From: Oscillospiraceae bacterium
Lineage (GTDB): Bacteria > Bacillota_A > Clostridia > Oscillospirales > Oscillospiraceae
Direction of reading: 5' to 3'
Assembly: GCA_021771675.1 (NCBI GenBank)
Contig: JAETOP010000072.1
Location: forward strand, 1-19,237
Length of the DNA stretch: 19,237 bases
Shown: in pieces, positions 6,390 to 13,745 of the stretch
Position numbering within the stretch: position 1 is the stretch's first letter
How the letters are laid out: the number at the start of each line of letters is the position of its first letter
Program-made: the position numbers and the translations under genes
Notes under the pieces: model-generated
Seen by the model: only the letters and a program-made list of their open reading frames with translations
What the model was told of the DNA's origin: nothing
Database searches by the model: none

Positions 6390-7193
6390 ATGAGACAATA
6401 TACATCCTTTTTCAGAATCCACTTCCTTGCAGGACTCCAATACCGGGCCGCCGCCCTTGCAGGCTTCTCCACCCAGCTGTTCTGGGGCTTGATGGAGGTG
6501 CTGCTGTTCAGGGCATTTTATCGGTATGCGCCGGAGAGACTCCCCATGGACATGCAGGCCCTCAGCTCCTATATCTGGATTCAGCAGGGTACCCTTTCCA
6601 TCTGGAATCTTTTCGGCTGGGAGCGGGAGCTTTTTCAGGCGGTGCAGACCGGCTCCGTTGCCTATGAGCTGACCCGTCCCACGGACCTTTACGCCATGTG
6701 GAGTGCCCGGGGCTTTGCCGGCCGGCTCAGCAAAACCGTGACCAGGATCATCCCCGTTCTCGTTGTGAGCAGCCTGCTTCCGGCGCCCTACGGACTGCGG
6801 CTGACCATTTCTCTCCCGGTGTTTCTGGTGTTCCTTTTTTCCATGGCCCTTACCCTGTGGCTCTGCGTCGCCATCGGCATGCTCTGCTACACCCTGACCT
6901 TTTACATGACGGACTACCGGGGAATTTTTACCTTTGTACCAGCGGTGGCGGAATTGCTCTCCGGCGATTTGCTGCCCCTGCCTTTTTTTCCGCCGGTTCT
7001 TCGGAAAATCGCAGAGCTCAGTCCCTTCGGTTCTCTGCAAAATGTTCCCCTTCGGATTTTTGGCGGGGACATTGGGGGTGTGGGGATTTTAAGGGCTGTG
7101 GGATTGCAGGTATTTTGGTGCCTTTGCGTGACGGCTCTGGGATATGCGCTCATGAACCGGGGACTGCGGCGCACCGTGATTGCGGGAGGGTGA
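6390..7193 (+). CDS. ABC-2 family permease (PF06182-like), subunit 1
   Basis: A 267-residue integral membrane protein with about six hydrophobic segments, beginning with a cytoplasmic stretch (MRQYTSFFRIHFLAG) and a first membrane segment around AGFSTQLFWGLMEVLLF. The sequence TGSVAYELTRPTDLY, between the second and third segments, corresponds to the conserved G-x-x-x-x-x-L-x-R-P coupling loop of the DUF990/PF06182 permeases. The ATG at 6390 follows AGAGGCGG; the long upstream extension in frame overlaps the ATPase gene and is not real. It should form a heterodimeric channel with the following permease. Function beyond export is not inferable. Confidence 0.85.
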   Translation: MRQYTSFFRIHFLAGLQYRAAALAGFSTQLFWGLMEVLLFRAFYRYAPERLPMDMQALSSYIWIQQGTLSIWNLFGWERELFQAVQTGSVAYELTRPTDLYAMWSARGFAGRLSKTVTRIIPVLVVSSLLPAPYGLRLTISLPVFLVFLFSMALTLWLCVAIGMLCYTLTFYMTDYRGIFTFVPAVAELLSGDLLPLPFFPPVLRKIAELSPFGSLQNVPLRIFGGDIGGVGILRAVGLQVFWCLCVTALGYALMNRGLRRTVIAGG

Positions 7194-7197
7194 GAGA

Positions 7198-7971
7198 ATG
7201 AAGCTGTATTGGAAATTTTTCTCCATCCATCTGAAAAGCGAGATGGCCTATCCGGCCTCCTTCTTCCTCTCTTGTGCCGGAAGACTTTTGGTGACCGTCA
7301 ACAGCCTTCTGGGCATCATTGTGATCATGTGGCGGTTCAGCGCCATTGGCGACTACACGGCGGGGGAGGTTCTGCTGGGCTTCGGCGTGGTGATGACGGC
7401 CTTTAACCTGGCGGAATGTTTTGCCAGAGGCTTTGATGTGTTCAGCAAAATCGTCCGGGAGGGAACCTTTGACCGCCTGGTGGTTCGCCCCAGGGGATTG
7501 GTCTTTCAGGTGATTTGCCAGGATATGCGGATGGCCTCTCTGCCCAACATTGTGCTGGGAAGCCTAGTGATTCTGTACGGCGCAAGGGCAAGCGGGATTG
7601 CCTGGACGGCTCCCAAAGCGTTGGTGCTGCTGTCTATGGTGGCCTGCGGGAGCCTGCTGTTTTTCGGCGTGTTTCTGGTGTATGCAGCCCTGTGCTTTTT
7701 CACCATGGAGGGCCTGGAGTTTATCAACATCTTCACCGACGGCATCCGAACCTTCAGCCAGTTCCCCTTCGACATCTATGGCAAAGGCGTTCTCTTCTTC
7801 ACCACCGCCGTGATGCCCATGGCCATGGTGCAGTATTGGCCGTTGCAATACCTGATGGGGAAGGGGAGAGCGATTTACGGCATGTTTCCGGTGCTGTCGC
7901 TGTGGTTCCTGATTCCCTGCTGGCTTGCCTGGCGGCTTGGGATAAGGCACTATGCCTCCGCTGGTTCATAA
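7198..7971 (+). CDS. ABC-2 family permease (PF06182-like), subunit 2
   Basis: A 257-residue integral membrane protein with about six membrane segments. EGTFDRLVVRPRGLVFQV is a clear match to the conserved coupling-loop motif of the PF06182 permeases, and the sequence otherwise parallels subunit 1 in layout. The start at 7198 lies four bases after the previous stop and has GGGAGGG upstream, so the two permeases are translationally coupled. The C-terminal segment ends in WLAWRLGIRHYASAGS, a G-I-R-x-Y type tail common in this family. No strong terminator follows; the next gene has its own promoter. Confidence 0.88.
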   Translation: MKLYWKFFSIHLKSEMAYPASFFLSCAGRLLVTVNSLLGIIVIMWRFSAIGDYTAGEVLLGFGVVMTAFNLAECFARGFDVFSKIVREGTFDRLVVRPRGLVFQVICQDMRMASLPNIVLGSLVILYGARASGIAWTAPKALVLLSMVACGSLLFFGVFLVYAALCFFTMEGLEFINIFTDGIRTFSQFPFDIYGKGVLFFTTAVMPMAMVQYWPLQYLMGKGRAIYGMFPVLSLWFLIPCWLAWRLGIRHYASAGS

Positions 7972-7994
7972 TGCACAAAAAAGTTGAATTCCTC

Positions 7995-8022
7995 TTGCAT
8001 TTATTCAGCATTTTGATATAAT
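7995..8022 (+). promoter_or_regulatory. Sigma-A promoter of the 5'-nucleotidase gene
   Basis: TTGCAT (7995-8000), a 16-base spacer and a perfect TATAAT (8017-8022). It starts just past the last permease stop, making the nucleotidase a separate transcription unit. Confidence 0.7.
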
Positions 8023-8085
8023 AAAACCAAAGCCTTCGGCGATTGGCTGGGGCCCATAAATAGAATGAAAGGGAGCGAAGTACAA

Positions 8086-9756
8086 ATGAAACGAATCCTC
8101 GGTTTGGTTCTGGCAATGGCCATGCTGCTGTCTCTGACGGGTGCGGTCTGCGGGGAACCGGAGCAGCTGGAAAAGGACGTGGTCGTGCTTTTCACCAGCG
8201 ACGTACACTGCGGCATTGACCAGGGGTTTGGCTACGCCGGACTTGCGGCCATCCGCCAGAGCATGGAGGACGCCGGCAACCACGTGGTGCTGGTGGACAA
8301 CGGCGATTCCGTTCAGGGAGAGCCCATCGGCACCATGACCACCGGCGAGGCGCTGATTGAGCTGATGAATGTGGTGGGCTATGACCTGGCCATCCCCGGA
8401 AACCATGAGTTCGACTACGGCATGGATCGGTTCCTGGAGCTGACGGAAAAGGCCGACTTCCCCTACATCAGCGCAAACTTCAACAAAGACGGCGAGCTGG
8501 TGTTTGCGCCCTATCTCGTGAAGGAATTCGACGGCGTGAAGATCGCCTTTGTGGGCATCACCACACCCAAGACCATCACCACCTCTACCCCCAAGTATTT
8601 CCAGGATGAAAACGGCAACTTCATCTACGGCTTTATGCAGGATGAGTCCGGCGAAAAGCTATATGCCGCAGTGCAGAGCGCCGTGGACGCGGCCCGTGAA
8701 GAAGGGGCGGCCTACGTGATCGCCCTGGGCCACCTGGGCAACGAGCAGGCCTGCGAGCCCTGGACTTATGCGGACGTGATTGGCAATACCACCGGCATCG
8801 ACGCCCTGCTGGACGGCCACAGCCACGATACCGATCAGGTGGAAATGGTGAACAAGGACGGTCAGACGGTGCTGCGCTCCGGCTGCGGCACGAAGCTGGC
8901 CGGCGTTGGCTGCCTGCGCATCGGCAAGGACGGGAAGCTCTCCACCGAGCTGTTCCTGTGGAACAACAAAACCGACGCCCCCACGCTGCTGGGCATTCAC
9001 AATGACGCCGACGCAGCCGTGAAATCGGCGAAGGACGCACTGGGCGACAAGCTGTCTGAGGTGGTGGCGAAGACTGCGGTGGAGCTGACCATCAATGATC
9101 CTGTTGCCACCAAGGACGACGGCTCTCCCATCCGCATTGTGCGCCGGGCAGAGACCAATCTGGGAGACCTGTGCGCGGATGCTTACCGGGAGCTGTCCGG
9201 CGCACAGATTGCCTTCGTCAATGGCGGCGGCATCCGTACCTCCATCAAGGAGGGAGACATCACCCTGAACGACATTCTCAAGGTTCATCCCTTTGGCAAC
9301 GCCATGTGCGTCATTGAGGCAACCGGCCAGCAGATTCTGGATGCGCTGGAATGGGGCGCCCGGGCGGTACCCAGCGAATCCGGCGGCTTCCTCCAGGTTT
9401 CCGGCCTGAGCTATGAGATACATACCTATATCGAATCCTCTGCCAAGGCGGACGAGAACACCATGTTCGCCGGCGTGGAGGGCGAGTACCGGGTGAAAAA
9501 TGTGATGGTCGGCGGCGAGCCGCTGGAGCTGGATAAGACCTATACCCTGGCTTCTCACAACTATATGCTCAAGAACGGCGGCGACGGCTTCTCCATGTTC
9601 GCCGGCTGCAACGTGCTCCAGGATGAAGTGATGCTGGATAACCAGGTGCTCATCAACTACATCACCGGCGTCCTGGACGGCGTGGTCGGCCAGGAGTACG
9701 CCGATCCCTATGGCGCGGGCAGAATCATTGCGGTGGAGGAAGAACCGGCCGCATAA
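8086..9756 (+). CDS. Secreted 5'-nucleotidase / UshA-like metallophosphatase
   Basis: A 556-residue exported enzyme expected to remove phosphate from extracellular nucleotides or related esters. A signal peptide spans roughly residues 1-23 (KR, then a hydrophobic core ending SLTGAVCG). The cysteine at 22 follows Val, so it is a poor lipobox. The metallophosphoesterase domain shows TSDVHCG (37-43), DNGDS (71-75), GNHEFDYG (105-112), LGHLGNE and the GHSHDT metal site. The C-terminal 5'-nucleotidase domain carries NLGDLCADAY and NGGGIR, the substrate-binding motif. No LPxTG anchor or SLH repeat is present, so the protein is probably released or loosely attached. The ATG at 8086 has GGGAG ten bases upstream; an in-frame ATG at 8065 lacks a binding site and would spoil the signal peptide. 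Confidence 0.92.
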   Translation: MKRILGLVLAMAMLLSLTGAVCGEPEQLEKDVVVLFTSDVHCGIDQGFGYAGLAAIRQSMEDAGNHVVLVDNGDSVQGEPIGTMTTGEALIELMNVVGYDLAIPGNHEFDYGMDRFLELTEKADFPYISANFNKDGELVFAPYLVKEFDGVKIAFVGITTPKTITTSTPKYFQDENGNFIYGFMQDESGEKLYAAVQSAVDAAREEGAAYVIALGHLGNEQACEPWTYADVIGNTTGIDALLDGHSHDTDQVEMVNKDGQTVLRSGCGTKLAGVGCLRIGKDGKLSTELFLWNNKTDAPTLLGIHNDADAAVKSAKDALGDKLSEVVAKTAVELTINDPVATKDDGSPIRIVRRAETNLGDLCADAYRELSGAQIAFVNGGGIRTSIKEGDITLNDILKVHPFGNAMCVIEATGQQILDALEWGARAVPSESGGFLQVSGLSYEIHTYIESSAKADENTMFAGVEGEYRVKNVMVGGEPLELDKTYTLASHNYMLKNGGDGFSMFAGCNVLQDEVMLDNQVLINYITGVLDGVVGQEYADPYGAGRIIAVEEEPAA

Positions 9757-9808
9757 GCCGGATTGCCGGGCAGGTTCCACTTTTTCCTCCGAAAATATGA
9801 AAAAATAC

Positions 9809-9837
9809 TTGATTTTCTGAAAATGCTGTGCTAGAAT
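9809..9837 (+). promoter_or_regulatory. Sigma-A promoter of rplS
   Basis: TTGATT (9809-9814), a 17-base spacer and TAGAAT (9832-9837), about 80 bases ahead of the rplS start. Confidence 0.7.
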
Positions 9838-9844
9838 AAATCGG

Positions 9845-9916
9845 TCTGAAATCAAGGTGCGTCCTCTGCCACTGCTGTGTGGGTATGAACGCCTAATATT
9901 TAAGGAGGACAAAGAA
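9845..9916 (+). promoter_or_regulatory. Possible ribosomal protein L19 leader
   Basis: Between promoter and start the RNA can form an outer stem AGGTG/CGCCT (9855-9859 with 9890-9894) and an inner hairpin CCAC/GTGG (9869-9872 with 9879-9882). It ends in AAGGAGG at 9902-9908. Firmicutes rplS genes are known to carry a short autoregulatory leader of this size and position. Assignment to that class is by context and simple pairing only. Confidence 0.4.
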
Positions 9917-10258
9917 ATGGATCTTGTTAAGGCTCTGAACAGCCAGTACATGAAGGAAGAGCTGCCCGATGTCCGGGTGGGCGACACCGTTCGTGTGCAC
10001 GTTCGCATCAAGGAAGGTTCCCGTGAGCGTATCCAGGTCTTCGAGGGTACCGTCATTGCCCGCAAGCACGGCGGCATCGGCGAGACCATCACCGTTCGCC
10101 GCATTTCCTACGGCGTGGGCTGCGAGAAGGTCTTCCCCCTGCATTCTCCCAACGTGGCGATGATCGAGACTGTCCGCAAGGGCAAGGTTCGTCGTGCCAA
10201 GCTGTACTACCTGCGTGGTCGCTTCGGCAAGGCTGCCAAGATCAAGGAGAACGTCTGA
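9917..10258 (+). CDS. rplS: 50S ribosomal protein L19
   Basis: A 113-residue basic protein located at the 30S-50S interface of the ribosome. The whole sequence is typical L19: [29 protein letters not shown], the glycine-rich [27 protein letters not shown] stretch and the C-terminal [23 protein letters not shown]. The ATG at 9917 has AAGGAGG eight bases upstream. The gene is monocistronic here, closed by a strong terminator. In many Firmicutes lepB and rbgA follow directly; here about 1.4 kb of other DNA separates them. Confidence 0.98.
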   Translation: MDLVKALNSQYMKEELPDVRVGDTVRVHVRIKEGSRERIQVFEGTVIARKHGGIGETITVRRISYGVGCEKVFPLHSPNVAMIETVRKGKVRRAKLYYLRGRFGKAAKIKENV

Positions 10259-10271
10259 TCCCAAACTGTAT

Positions 10272-10300
10272 AAAAAGAGAGGGCTTGTCCCTCTCTTTTT
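10272..10300 (+). terminator. Rho-independent terminator of rplS
   Basis: AAAAAGAGAGGG (10272-10283) pairs perfectly with CCCTCTCTTTTT (10289-10300) around a five-base loop. The A/T ends make it potentially bidirectional. Confidence 0.9.
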
Positions 10301-10792
10301 ATATGGTAAAAATGGTAAAAAGTGCTTATTGCTTCAATCTGGTAAATTGGTGTTTGAAGTGCAGGGCGCTTCACTCCAATGAGCACGGGGCTGGTCGGTA
10401 ATCGTTTTTACCCTAACCCGCCCGGTGACGATTTTGCGTCAAACCAAATCCGAAAGCTTCCTCTCTCTTCCCAAGTGCGGCCAGAGGATTCTTAAGGGGG
10501 TGGTGCTCCGCACAGCGAATTAGAATTTCAATGATTGCCAGTGGCAATCATACCATAGTTTATCGGCTTTGGCGTGCGGGAGAACGACACTCAGCGCCCC
10601 TTAAGTCGGTTTCTTTGCTTCCTTTCTTGTCGAAACAAGAAAGGAAGGCCCCCGGCAGGGGTTGGGGAGCACCCGCTGACGGGAGTACCTCTTCCGTCAG
10701 CCCAACCGGCTGTCCCTACGGGGAAGGCCTTGGCACTACCCCGTCAAATTACAATTTTACCGGGCTGCTGAGCCAAAACGATAAACTCCAAA
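10301..10792. repeat. Inverted-repeat-rich non-coding block, candidate dispersed repeat or structured RNA
   Basis: No credible gene is seen in nearly 500 bases. Paired segments, in order: GTGCTTATTG (10322-10331) with 10377-10386 (one G-T pair), enclosing GAAGTG/CGCTTC; CTTAAGGGG (10491-10499) with 10597-10605; ATGATTGCCA (10541-10550) with 10552-10561 around one base; CTTCCTTTCTTGT (10618-10630) with 10635-10647 around CGAA; and GGTTGG (10660-10665) with 10702-10707 enclosing GCTGACGG (10675-10682) with 10694-10701. The hairpin density is far above the rest of the window. A composite of short intergenic repeats is the simplest reading; a large structured RNA is possible, but no convincing promoter was seen on either strand. 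Confidence 0.45.
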
Positions 10793-11449
10793 TCATTCAT
10801 CGAAAAAACCATTTTGTTGGCAAACTTGATGTATCGTCTCAGCAGAAATAGCTCTTGATTTTTTGTTGTCATCAGTGTTTGTGTTTTTTTTAGCTAAATA
10901 AATATCCCTAACTTCTTGCCACAGTCCATTCTTTTTAATCCATTCAATCTTCTCTGGCAGGTTATCATATCCTTTGGATTGGAATTCCCACGAATAGTTG
11001 TTTTGCTGTTTATTGTAGCGAATATATTGTTGTCGTCCATTGGCACAGTTGTTTACAATACAAAAGTCGCAACTATGTAAAATACGAGAATTTTTGCTAT
11101 CCTTCACCTTAATTGTGAGAACACGGGTGGAATCTTCGGTATAATCATATCCGAAAATCGTACGGCCACGAGGATTCATAACGGTATTAAGACCTTCACG
11201 GAGAAAATCTCGGATCTCCTTCGCAGAATAGTCCTCATCGGGATCGTTTACTTCAATATTCACATCAAAGTCGAAGCCAACATTAGAATTTCGGTCACAG
11301 GTTATCATCTTCTGTTTGCTGCTGCCTACGAAACAACATTTGAAAGTGAACTTATCTTTAACTTTATCCTGTAGCTTACGGATAATTTCAAAGAGTTCAT
11401 TTTTAATTGGCGCCCATTCTTTTTTAGGAACATACTCAAAATGATTCAT
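10793..11449 (-). CDS. Nucleotidyltransferase-fold protein (putative, standalone)
   Basis: A 218-residue soluble protein. After an N-terminal helix, FVGSS (40-44) is followed by a strand with DFD (60-62) and, much later, CDF with Asp128. GS, D-x-D and a third Asp are the catalytic pattern of the nucleotidyltransferase superfamily, which includes CCA-adding enzymes, OAS/CD-NTases and small antitoxin-type enzymes. The C-terminal part (KIEWIKKNGLWQEVRDIYLAKKN) is helical and charged. It is shorter than typical CD-NTases, and no effector gene lies beside it, so cyclic-nucleotide defence is not supported. The ATG at 11449 follows GAGAGGAG. The gene is plainly more A/T-rich than its neighbours and opposes rplS and lepB, which suggests horizontal gain. 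The fold assignment is inference from motifs. Confidence 0.55.
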   Translation of the reverse strand: MNHFEYVPKKEWAPIKNELFEIIRKLQDKVKDKFTFKCCFVGSSKQKMITCDRNSNVGFDFDVNIEVNDPDEDYSAKEIRDFLREGLNTVMNPRGRTIFGYDYTEDSTRVLTIKVKDSKNSRILHSCDFCIVNNCANGRQQYIRYNKQQNNYSWEFQSKGYDNLPEKIEWIKKNGLWQEVRDIYLAKKNTNTDDNKKSRAISAETIHQVCQQNGFFDE

Positions 11450-11480
11450 ACACTTCTCCTCTCGGCTCCCCATACCACCC

Positions 11481-11500
11481 ATTTAGATTTAAATCTAAAT
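11481..11500. promoter_or_regulatory. Perfect 20-bp palindrome, candidate operator
   Basis: ATTTAGATTTAAATCTAAAT is fully self-complementary. It lies six bases downstream of the -10 box of the nucleotidyltransferase gene, over its predicted start site, where a bound dimeric repressor would block transcription. It resembles sites of MarR-type or similar winged-helix dimers in length and symmetry only. No regulator is encoded nearby. Confidence 0.55.
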
Positions 11501-11506
11501 CATGTT

Positions 11507-11535
11507 ATACTACATTGCTAATGCCTAATTGTCAA
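11507..11535 (-). promoter_or_regulatory. Sigma-A promoter of the nucleotidyltransferase-like gene
   Basis: On the minus strand, a perfect TTGACA (11535-11530), a 17-base spacer and TAGTAT (11512-11507). The leader of about 50 bases contains the 20-bp palindrome and GAGAGGAG. Confidence 0.7.
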
Positions 11536-11592
11536 TGCTTTTATCGAAAAATTCTATGTTTTGTTTTTATTTGTAAAATTTTACTCCAGATG

Positions 11593-11621
11593 TGGAAATA
11601 TTCTGACGGATATGATACAAT
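11593..11621 (+). promoter_or_regulatory. Probable weak promoter of the lepB operon
   Basis: TGGAAA (11593-11598), a 17-base spacer and TACAAT (11616-11621), about 40 bases before the lepB start. Needed because the rplS terminator and the opposing gene cut lepB off from rplS. Confidence 0.5.
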
Positions 11622-11659
11622 TAAAAAAGTATCTTTTGAAAAGGGAAAGGACATTTCAT

Positions 11660-12271
11660 ATGTTTGGGAAAAAGGAAAAAACCGATGAAAAGGAAAAAGT
11701 GACCTACACCTGGCAGCAGAATCTGGCGCTCTACCTCCATGACATGGTGTACATGCTGGTAATCGTGATGGTGCTGCTGATGCTGTTTTTCCGCATCATT
11801 GTGGTGGACGGCCCTTCCATGGAAAATACTCTGCTCAATGGGGACTATATGCTTTTGGTGAGCAATCTGTTCTATAAGAACCCTTCCCCGGGAGATGTGG
11901 TGGTGGTGAGCAAGCAGGCCTATGACGATGGCAAGCCCCTTGTCAAGCGGGTGATTGCCACCGAGGGCCAGGTGGTGGATATTGACTTTGACGAGGGTAT
12001 CGTCTATGTGGACGGTGCGCCCCTGGATGAGCCATACACCAAGACCCTTACTACCCTGAAAGAGGGCAGCACCTTCCCCCAGACTGTGGAAGAGGGCTGT
12101 GTATTCATTATGGGCGACAATCGTAACAACTCCAAGGACAGCCGCTCTCCCCAGATCGGCCAGGTGGATAAGCGGGAGGTTCTGGGCAGGGTCTTCTACA
12201 TCCTGTTCCCCGGTACGGGTATGGGGGGCACCCAGGAGCGGGACTTCCATCGTATTGGAGCGATCAAATGA
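11660..12271 (+). CDS. lepB: Signal peptidase I (SipS type)
   Basis: A 203-residue membrane protease that removes signal peptides from exported proteins such as the 5'-nucleotidase upstream. After a charged cytoplasmic N-terminus (MFGKKEKTDEKEK), a single membrane segment spans about residues 28-48. The catalytic Ser53 lies in GPSMENTL, the general-base Lys96 in LVKRVIA, and the conserved box MGDNRNNSKDSR at 151-162. One N-terminal membrane anchor and the compact size fit the Gram-positive SipS group. The ATG at 11660 has AAAGGA eight bases upstream; the longer in-frame extension runs into the promoter. Its stop overlaps the rbgA start (ATGA), so it heads a coupled operon. Confidence 0.95.
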   Translation: MFGKKEKTDEKEKVTYTWQQNLALYLHDMVYMLVIVMVLLMLFFRIIVVDGPSMENTLLNGDYMLLVSNLFYKNPSPGDVVVVSKQAYDDGKPLVKRVIATEGQVVDIDFDEGIVYVDGAPLDEPYTKTLTTLKEGSTFPQTVEEGCVFIMGDNRNNSKDSRSPQIGQVDKREVLGRVFYILFPGTGMGGTQERDFHRIGAIK

Positions 12272-13134
12272 CGGAAAATCTGAACATTCAGTGGTATCCC
12301 GGCCACATGACCAAAACCCGCCGCCAAATCGAGGCGGATTTGAAGCAGGTGGATGCCGTGTGCGAGATTGTGGATGCACGGATTCCCATTTCCAGCCGAA
12401 ATCCGGACATTGATGCCATCTGCGGCGCCAAGCCCCGGATGATTGTGCTGAACCGGATGGATTTGGCGGATCCTGCCGCAACCAGGAAATGGCGGGATTA
12501 TTTTAAGAGCAAAGGGATGGCGGTGATTGCCACCGACTGCAAAAGCCGTCAGGGCATCAGCGATTTCACCCCCGCTGCCCGGGCCGCCTGCGCCGAAAAG
12601 CTGGAACGGGATGCCGCCCGAGGGATGAACCGCCCCCTGCGGGTGATGGTGGTGGGCATCCCCAATGTGGGAAAATCCACTCTCATCAATCAGATTGCGG
12701 GACGAAAGGGCGCCAAGGCGGAAAACAGGCCCGGCGTCACCCGGGGCAAGCAGTGGGTCACGGTGGACAGCGGTTTGCTGCTGCTGGATACCCCGGGCAT
12801 TCTCTGGCCCAAGTTTGAAGACCCCCGGGTGGGGATGATGCTGGCCTTCACCGGCGCAGTGAAGGAGGGGGTCATCGACCTGGAAGAGCTGGCCTGCGGC
12901 CTGATGGAGCTGCTGCTGAAATACTATCCCCAGGTGCTGCTGGAACGCTACAAGGTGGAGGCGGGGCCGGACACCCCCGGCTATGCGCTGCTGGAGCTGG
13001 CAGGAAAAAACCGAGGCCTTTTGCTTCGGGGGGGAGAAGTCCACACCGAGCGGATGGCCAAGGTGCTGATGGACGAGTTCCGTAGCGGCAAGCTGGGGAA
13101 ATTTACACTGGAGATGCCGGAGGACATGCTATGA
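12268..13134 (+). CDS. rbgA: Ribosome biogenesis GTPase RbgA (YlqF)
   Basis: A 288-residue circularly permuted GTPase needed for late assembly of the 50S subunit. Motif order confirms the permutation: G4 NRMD (62-65) and G5-like ATDCKSRQG precede G1 GIPNVGKST (130-138), G2 PGVTRG (155-160) and G3 DTPG (174-177). The family N-terminus IQWYPGHMTK is present, and a C-terminal helical RNA-binding domain follows residue 180. The gene overlaps lepB by four bases and rnhB by four bases. The lepB-rbgA-rnhB order is standard in Firmicutes. Confidence 0.96.
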   Translation: MTENLNIQWYPGHMTKTRRQIEADLKQVDAVCEIVDARIPISSRNPDIDAICGAKPRMIVLNRMDLADPAATRKWRDYFKSKGMAVIATDCKSRQGISDFTPAARAACAEKLERDAARGMNRPLRVMVVGIPNVGKSTLINQIAGRKGAKAENRPGVTRGKQWVTVDSGLLLLDTPGILWPKFEDPRVGMMLAFTGAVKEGVIDLEELACGLMELLLKYYPQVLLERYKVEAGPDTPGYALLELAGKNRGLLLRGGEVHTERMAKVLMDEFRSGKLGKFTLEMPEDML

Positions 13135-13745
13135 CGGAGCGAACCATGTGGGAAATTGAGGACGAAAATTATGCCGCCGGTTTTTCCACCATCTGCGGTG
13201 TGGATGAGGCGGGCCGGGGCCCTCTGGCGGGGCCGGTGTGTGCCGCGGCGGTGATTCTGCCGCCCCATACAGTGATTCCCGGACTGGATGACAGCAAAAA
13301 GCTCTCCGACAAGCGCCGCCGGGAGCTGTTCCCTGTGATCTGTGACCAAGCCCTTGCCTACGGCATCGCCTTTGCCACGGAGCGGGAAATTGACGAAATG
13401 AATATTTTGCAGGCCACCTTTCTGGCCATGGAGCGGGCTCTGGCCCAGCTGAAGCTTCGGCCGGATTTGGTTCTTATCGACGGCAACCGCCAAAAGGAGT
13501 TTGGTCTGACCGTGAAGACCGTGGTGAAGGGGGACAGCCTCAGCGCCAATATTGCCGCCGCCTCTGTACTGGCCAAGGTGACCCGGGATAACTGGATGAT
13601 CGAAGCGGCAGAGCGGTTCCCGGGGTACGGCTTTGAGATTCACAAGGGCTACGGCACCCGGGCCCACTATGCCGCTCTGGAGGCCCAGGGGCCCAGCCCT
13701 ATTCACCGAATGACCTTCCTAAAGAAATTCTATGGGGAGAAATAA
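13131..13745 (+). CDS. rnhB: Ribonuclease HII
   Basis: A 204-residue endonuclease that cuts RNA in RNA-DNA hybrids and at misincorporated ribonucleotides. The active site is complete: Asp25 and Glu26 in GVDEAGRGPLAGPV, Asp117 in LIDGN and Asp135 in VKGDS; DDSKKLS is the family motif after the first strand. The ATG at 13131 overlaps the rbgA stop and has GGAGG seven bases upstream. An internal in-frame ATG at 13146 is less well placed. The last 14 bases overlap yraN. Confidence 0.96.
   Translation: MTERTMWEIEDENYAAGFSTICGVDEAGRGPLAGPVCAAAVILPPHTVIPGLDDSKKLSDKRRRELFPVICDQALAYGIAFATEREIDEMNILQATFLAMERALAQLKLRPDLVLIDGNRQKEFGLTVKTVVKGDSLSANIAAASVLAKVTRDNWMIEAAERFPGYGFEIHKGYGTRAHYAALEAQGPSPIHRMTFLKKFYGEK

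Noticed and set aside
9745..9761. Terminator at the end of the 5'-nucleotidase gene
   Set aside because: CCGGC/GCCGG spans the stop codon but is only five bases long and has no T run directly after it.
10301..10792. CRISPR array
   Set aside because: The repeats are inverted and of different sequence; there are no regularly spaced direct repeats and no cas genes in the window.
10531..10851. A 106-codon plus-strand frame in the hairpin-rich block
   Set aside because: It spans several inverted repeats, has no ribosome binding site, and runs into the 3' end of the opposing nucleotidyltransferase-like gene.
10793..11449. A complete CBASS-type anti-phage system
   Set aside because: Only the nucleotidyltransferase-like motifs are present; there is no effector, E1/E2, JAB or HORMA/TRIP13 gene nearby.
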